From an uncultured Collinsella sp. (GTDB lineage Bacteria > Actinomycetota > Coriobacteriia > Coriobacteriales > Coriobacteriaceae), in the NCBI GenBank assembly GCA_900542155.1, contig UQMD01000023.1, positions 1-31,513 of the forward strand: 31,513 nt of DNA, given 5' to 3'. Each line of letters opens with the position of its first letter. The stretch's first letter is position 1. The notes beneath the pieces were generated by a model. It did no database searches. It saw only the letters and a list, made by a program, of their open reading frames with translations, and was not told the origin of the DNA. Shown piece by piece: positions 27,699 through 31,513 of the stretch. The position numbers were made by a program, and so were the translations under genes.

Positions 27699-29393
27699 AT
27701 GGCAACTGTTGCCGCACCTATCGATGCTACGTCGACTGCCGCTTGGAAGGCACTCGAGGCTCATCAGGAGAAGCTTGAGGCCGAGGGCATCGACCTCAAG
27801 GCCTGGTTCGCCGCTGACGCCGACCGCGTGAATAAGTTGAGCTTTGACGCCGGCGACCTTCACTTCGATCTGTCCAAGAACCTGGTGACCGATGAGACCG
27901 TCAAGCTGCTGTGCGATCTTGCCCGCGAGGTGAAGCTCGAGGAGCGCCGCGACGCCATGTTCTCCGGCGAGCACATCAACACCACCGAGGACCGCGCCGT
28001 CCTGCACACCGCGCTTCGCCGCCCGGCAAGCGAGAAGGGGCAGCTCATCGTTGACGGCCAGGATGTCGTCGCCGACGTGCACGAGGTCCTCGATCGCATG
28101 TATGCCTTCGCCGAGCGCGTGCGCTCCGGTGAGTGGAAGGGCGTTACCGGCAAGAAGATCGAGCACCTGGTGTCCATCGGCATCGGCGGCTCCGATCTGG
28201 GCCCGGTCATGGCTTACGAGGCTCTGCGCCCCTATGCCGACGCCGGTATCGACTGCCGCTATATCTCCAACATCGACCCCAACGACCAGGCCGAGAAGCT
28301 CAAGGGTTTGGATCCCGAGACCACGCTCGTGATCATCGTCTCCAAGACCTTCACCACGCTTGAGACCCTCACCAACGCCCGCGAGGTCAAGACCTGGATG
28401 CTCGAGCAGCTCAAGGCTCAGGGTGCCATCGACGGTTCCGATGAACAGAACGCCGAGGCTGTGGCAAAGCACTTCGTCGCCGTTTCCACCGCACTCGAGA
28501 AGGTCGAGGCTTTCGGTATCGACCCGGCCAACGCCTTCGGTTTCTGGAACTGGGTCGGCGGCCGCTACTCCGTCGACTCCGCCGTGGGCCTGTCGCTGAT
28601 CGTCGTGCTCGGCCCCGAGCGTTTCCAGCAGTTCCTTGAGGGCTTCCACGCCATCGACGAGTACTTCTGCAACACGCCGCTCGAGAACAACGCCGTCGCG
28701 CTGATGGGCCTGCTCAACGTCTGGTACGTCAACTTCTTCGGTTCCAAGAGCCACGCCGTGCTGCCGTACTGCCAGTACCTGCATCGTTTCCCGGCCTACC
28801 TGCAGCAGCTCACCATGGAGTCCAACGGCAAGCATGTCCGCTGGGACGGCAGCGCCGTGACTTCCGACACCGGTGAGATCTTCTGGGGCGAGCCCGGCAC
28901 CAACGGCCAGCATGCCTTCTACCAGCTGCTGCACCAGGGCACCGTGGTGGTTCCGGCCGATTTCATCGCCTTCGCCAATACCGCCAACCCCGCAACCGAC
29001 AATGGCCAGGATGTCCACGAGCTGTTCCTGGGCAACTTTCTGGCCCAGACCAAGGCGCTCGCCTTTGGTAAGACGGCCGACGAGGTTCGTGCCGAGGGCA
29101 CGCCCGAGCAGATCGTTCCGGCTCGCTGCTTTGAGGGCAACCGTCCGACGACCTCGATCTTCGGCGACACGCTGACCCCGTTCGTGCTCGGCGAGCTCAT
29201 CGCCCTGTACGAGCACATCACGTTTGTCGAGGGTACGGTCTGGGGCATCGACTCCTACGACCAGTGGGGCGTTGAGCTGGGCAAGCAGCTTGCCAAGCAG
29301 ATCACTCCTGCCTTCCACGACGACGCCGCCAAGGCCGAGCAGGACGCTTCGACCCAGGCACTCATCGAGTTCTATCGCGCGCATCGCAAGTAG
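27699..29393 (+). CDS. pgi: Glucose-6-phosphate isomerase
   Basis: Interconverts glucose-6-phosphate and fructose-6-phosphate in glycolysis and gluconeogenesis. The 564-residue protein is of the long bacterial/eukaryotic type (E. coli about 549). Signatures: LVSIGIGGSDLGPVMAYEAL (phosphate loop), VIIVSKTFTTLETLTNA, GRYSVDSAVGLSL, the catalytic Glu in LTMESNGKHV, the His in GQHAFYQLLHQG, and the C-terminal YDQWGVELGKQLAK with the catalytic Lys. ATG 27699 has GAGGAGG six bases before it and starts MATVAAPIDATSTAAWKAL; the frame upstream to 27672 lacks a site. Codon use is strongly biased, implying high expression. Monocistronic, followed by a strong terminator. Confidence 0.97.
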   Translation: MATVAAPIDATSTAAWKALEAHQEKLEAEGIDLKAWFAADADRVNKLSFDAGDLHFDLSKNLVTDETVKLLCDLAREVKLEERRDAMFSGEHINTTEDRAVLHTALRRPASEKGQLIVDGQDVVADVHEVLDRMYAFAERVRSGEWKGVTGKKIEHLVSIGIGGSDLGPVMAYEALRPYADAGIDCRYISNIDPNDQAEKLKGLDPETTLVIIVSKTFTTLETLTNAREVKTWMLEQLKAQGAIDGSDEQNAEAVAKHFVAVSTALEKVEAFGIDPANAFGFWNWVGGRYSVDSAVGLSLIVVLGPERFQQFLEGFHAIDEYFCNTPLENNAVALMGLLNVWYVNFFGSKSHAVLPYCQYLHRFPAYLQQLTMESNGKHVRWDGSAVTSDTGEIFWGEPGTNGQHAFYQLLHQGTVVVPADFIAFANTANPATDNGQDVHELFLGNFLAQTKALAFGKTADEVRAEGTPEQIVPARCFEGNRPTTSIFGDTLTPFVLGELIALYEHITFVEGTVWGIDSYDQWGVELGKQLAKQITPAFHDDAAKAEQDASTQALIEFYRAHRK

Positions 29394-29424
29394 GATTCGC
29401 TGCGAAAACTAACGCATAGCCGAC

Positions 29425-29459
29425 AAGGGCCCGTATCCGTTGGGATGCGGGCCCTTTGC
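29425..29459 (+). terminator. Rho-independent terminator of pgi
   Basis: AAGGGCCCGTATCC (29425-29438) pairs with GGGATGCGGGCCCTT (29442-29456) with minor mismatch, then TTT. Confidence 0.88.
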
Positions 29460-29630
29460 TATTTGGATAGGATGGAATGTATCGGGAGGCGCCTCGACGG
29501 GCATCTCAATCGTCGAAGGCACGCCGTTCATGTTTGGGACAATATGACATTTTTCCCGTTGCAAACAGCGCCGCCGTGGGTGTTCTGTATGATGGCTCAG
29601 ACAAGGTTGCTCAATGACGGGGAGGCATAT
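29460..29630. other. Leader region of the second Cof-type gene
   Basis: No supported gene. An imperfect hairpin (CCTCGACG near 29490 with CGTCGAAGG near 29512) and a TATGAT -10-like hexamer (29588-29593) without a clear -35 are present. Confidence 0.35.
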
Positions 29631-30473
29631 ATGGCAATCAAAGCCATCGCAATGGATATCGACGGTACGCTCACCAACGATCAGAAGGTGATCAGCCCGC
29701 GTACGCGCGAGAAGCTGCTCGCGGCACAGGAATCGGGTATTAAGCTCATCTTGGCTTCGGGTCGTCCCGCCTGGGGTCTTCACGCCTTGGCGCAGGAGCT
29801 CGACCTTCAAAACCATGACGGTCTGTTAGTTGCCTTTAATGGCGCGCATGTGGTCGACGCTCAGACCGATGAGGTCCTTTTTGACCAAGCCATGCCGGCT
29901 GACGAGCTGCACCGTCTGATTGATCATCTGCGCAATTTTGACGTGATCCCTATGATTTCGCTCGGTCGGGACCTGCACGTCGTGGACTCGTATCGCTGCA
30001 TGATTACACTGCCGGACGGTTCGCAGAAAAACATCGTCAAATACGAGCGCGATGCGTGCGACCTTAAGATCCGCGAGGTCGAGAGCTTGCATGAGGTCGT
30101 GGATACTTATCCCGTGGACAAGCTGCTGACGGCGGGCGATCCGACCTACCTGCAGGCGCATTACGAGGAAATGTATGCGCCCTTTACCCAGACGCTTTCG
30201 GGCATGTTTACGGCCGACTGGTACTTTGAGTACACGGCGCCCGGTATCGATAAGGCCCGTGCGCTCGAGGGTGCCCTGCCCAAGCTCGGCATCGATGCCA
30301 GTGAGGTCGTATCGTTTGGCGACGGCCAGAACGACAAGTCCATGATTGAGTGGGCCGGCACCGGTGTTGCCATGGGCAACGCCGTCGATGAGGTTAAGGC
30401 CGTGGCCCAGATGGTGACCGCCAACAACAACGAAGACGGTATCGCGGTAGCACTTGACCAACTGCTGGGTTAG
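29631..30473 (+). CDS. HAD hydrolase, Cof subfamily
   Basis: A 280-residue Cof-type (HAD IIB) phosphatase. Motif I IAMDIDGTLT carries the nucleophile Asp. Motif II is ILASGRP, motif III the Lys in PGIDKARAL, and motif IV SFGDGQNDKSM. The central large cap fits the class. The N-terminal segment (MAIKAIAMDIDGTLTNDQKVISPRT) is close to the B. subtilis YwpJ/YxeH-like proteins. Predicted substrates are sugar phosphates or cofactor phosphates; none can be fixed. ATG 29631 follows GGGGAGG by five bases. The frame extends back to 29445 across the terminator region and is not real there. A short terminator and a further HAD gene follow, so two unrelated HAD enzymes are adjacent. Confidence 0.91.
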   Translation: MAIKAIAMDIDGTLTNDQKVISPRTREKLLAAQESGIKLILASGRPAWGLHALAQELDLQNHDGLLVAFNGAHVVDAQTDEVLFDQAMPADELHRLIDHLRNFDVIPMISLGRDLHVVDSYRCMITLPDGSQKNIVKYERDACDLKIREVESLHEVVDTYPVDKLLTAGDPTYLQAHYEEMYAPFTQTLSGMFTADWYFEYTAPGIDKARALEGALPKLGIDASEVVSFGDGQNDKSMIEWAGTGVAMGNAVDEVKAVAQMVTANNNEDGIAVALDQLLG

Positions 30474-30495
30474 AATCGCCGATAGTGTATGGTTC

Positions 30496-30521
30496 GGGCG
30501 TCCGCTTGCGGGCGCCCTTTT
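30496..30521 (+). terminator. Short terminator between the two HAD genes
   Basis: GGGCGTCCG (30496-30504) pairs with CGGGCGCCC (30509-30517), followed by TTTT (30518-30521). The next ribosome site starts only four bases later, so readthrough may be partial. Confidence 0.85.
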
Positions 30522-30536
30522 GTTAGGGAGGGTGCC

Positions 30537-31196
30537 GTGTCTGCATTTCCGTTCGACGCCGTTATCTTTGACATGGATGGCGTCATCGTCGATACCGAGT
30601 ATTACTACCTGGGGGAGACCGCCGCGTTTGCCAAGGAGCTTGGGCTGAATCTAACCCAAGAGGAGCTAAACGGGCAGGTTGGCACCTCACATCAGTTCTT
30701 CCTGCATATGCTGGTCGATTGGTTTGAGCGCGCCGGTAGGGGGCATTTCACTGGCGAGGAAGCGTTGGCCCGTTGGGACGAGTGGGCGCATAAGCGCCCG
30801 CGCGACTATCAGGCTTTGATCAACCCGGGTGCCGTTGATACGATTCGAGAGCTGCCGCGCCGCGGCGTCCGTGTGGCGCTGGCGAGTTCGTCTCCCATGG
30901 TCAGCATCGAAGAGGTGCTCCATGCATGCGGACTGTCGGACGCCTTTGAGTACGTGGTGAGCGGCGAGCAGTTTAAGGAGAGTAAGCCCGAGCCCGACAT
31001 CTACCTGCATGCGCTGGATCTGTTGGGGCTGCCTGCGGACCGTTGCTGCTGCGTTGAGGATTCGGTGCCTGGTATCACTGCCGGCAAACGCGCGGGGTTA
31101 ACGGTGATTGCCAAGCGCGAGGAGCGGTTTGGCTTTAGCCAGGATGCCGCGGACAAGATCATCGACCAGCTGCCGGAACTGCTTGAGCTTTCTTAG
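30537..31196 (+). CDS. HAD phosphatase, beta-phosphoglucomutase-like
   Basis: A 219-residue HAD-superfamily enzyme of the beta-phosphoglucomutase/phosphatase group (subfamily IA). Motif I is VIFDMDGVIVDTE, in which the first Asp is the nucleophile and the second the general acid. Motif II lies in VALASSSPM, motif III in FKESKPEPDIYLHAL, motif IV in CVEDSVPGI. The small helical cap sits at about 15-90. It could be a mutase or a phosphatase; the signature DMDGV occurs in both. The start is GTG 30537 with AGGGAGG five bases upstream; the ATG at 30489 lies before the terminator hairpin. It is the last clear gene in the window. Confidence 0.9.
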   Translation: MSAFPFDAVIFDMDGVIVDTEYYYLGETAAFAKELGLNLTQEELNGQVGTSHQFFLHMLVDWFERAGRGHFTGEEALARWDEWAHKRPRDYQALINPGAVDTIRELPRRGVRVALASSSPMVSIEEVLHACGLSDAFEYVVSGEQFKESKPEPDIYLHALDLLGLPADRCCCVEDSVPGITAGKRAGLTVIAKREERFGFSQDAADKIIDQLPELLELS

Positions 31197-31224
31197 GGGG
31201 TCTTTGTGGCCTTTCTGGGAGCGA

Positions 31225-31454
31225 GTGGGCAAAAAATGCCAAATATGAGTACTGTCACTATTTTGGTAACAGCAAAATCAAGCCTTTGAGACCCTAGTTG
31301 AGTGTCTGGGGATGATTAAAGCCTGCTTGATATGGCTTTGCCCATGTTAAAGCGCCTTGTTAATGAACTGATGTACATTAACAAGGCGCTAATTTGTTGC
31401 AAAATAATGTGACTAGCTTTGCAACAGTACTCATATTTGGCATTTTTTGCCCAC
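31225..31454. repeat. 230-bp element with perfect 31-bp terminal inverted repeats
   Basis: The ends 31225-31255 and 31424-31454 are exact inverted copies over 31 bases. Nested inside are a perfect 15-bp inverted repeat (31351-31365 with 31376-31390) and an 8-bp one, GTTGCAAA (31396-31403) with TTTGCAAC (31418-31425). The last of these overlaps the right end repeat. No coding frame of note is inside. I see no clear target-site duplication. It resembles a MITE or a structured palindromic RNA/DNA element, and is the largest of several in this window. Confidence 0.9.
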
Positions 31455-31513
31455 CGGGGGGTGGCGCGCGCAGACGTGGTGTAAGAGCGTCCCGAGGTCC
31501 GTCGCTGCAAGTC
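31455..31513. other. Window end, no feature seen
   Basis: GC-rich sequence with a run of seven G. No gene start, stop or RNA is identifiable in these bases. Confidence 0.4.

Noticed and set aside
27633..29384. A 583-codon open frame antisense to pgi
   Set aside because: Codon-bias shadow of a highly expressed gene; no start signal or recognisable protein.

Overview
The window most resembles a chromosomal segment of an anaerobic, high-GC coriobacterium, probably Collinsella or a close relative (phylum Actinomycetota). This is inferred from gene content, not from a database match. The supporting signs are GC-rich codon use with strong Shine-Dalgarno sites and frequent GTG/TTG starts, an oxygen-sensitive ribonucleotide reductase (NrdD/NrdG), a ferredoxin-like aldo/keto reductase, a DUF3793-flavodoxin pair, a PerR-type regulator, and many large intergenic hairpins. 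I see no phage, conjugation, transposase, CRISPR or toxin-antitoxin genes. Nearly everything is core or housekeeping sequence.

Layout. 1-86: 3' half of a tRNA-Val and its terminator. 123-723: AT-richer non-coding DNA with a tandem NrdR-box promoter and a ~220-nt leader. 724-3954: nrdD and nrdG, separated by two nested palindromes. 4021-5691: a compact folate operon (folE, HD-domain hydrolase, folB). 5698-7574 (minus): a YgjP-type metallopeptidase and a membrane dipeptidase. 7695-9586: SlyD-like FKBP, an orphan UreE-like protein, and a HAD phosphatase. 9663-13187 (minus): perR-like, acylphosphatase, Gfo/Idh oxidoreductase, rnhA, LysR. 13249-14773: divergent LysR/sulfhydrylase region with a 17-residue, two-cysteine leader peptide before the metY-like gene. 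15086-16256: a secreted wall-type protein and a small membrane protein. 16364-17278 (minus): panE. 17540-19692: 4Fe-4S aldo/keto reductase and endonuclease IV. 19840-22940: an amino-acid ABC importer whose permease carries a fused extracytoplasmic domain. 23073-24801: a divergent metal-homeostasis locus (DUF3793 and flavodoxin against an HMA protein). 24828-26751 (minus): an SOS-controlled UmuC-like polymerase with its YolD partner. 26924-31196: a truncated Fe-ADH-like protein, pgi and two HAD phosphatases. 31225-31454: a 230-bp element with perfect 31-bp terminal inverted repeats.

The clearest regulatory signals are two NrdR boxes 32 bp apart, two LexA/DinR boxes 17 bp apart that move the polymerase start, a CsoR-like dyad before the HMA gene, a DtxR-like site before DUF3793-flavodoxin, and the cysteine leader peptide before metY. 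The most promising new biology is the leader peptide, the HD hydrolase as a candidate for the missing folate dephosphorylation step, the SlyD/UreE pair without urease, the permease fusion, and the family of nested palindromes that often abut Shine-Dalgarno sites. Coordinates and motifs were read by eye. No alignment, folding or database search was run.
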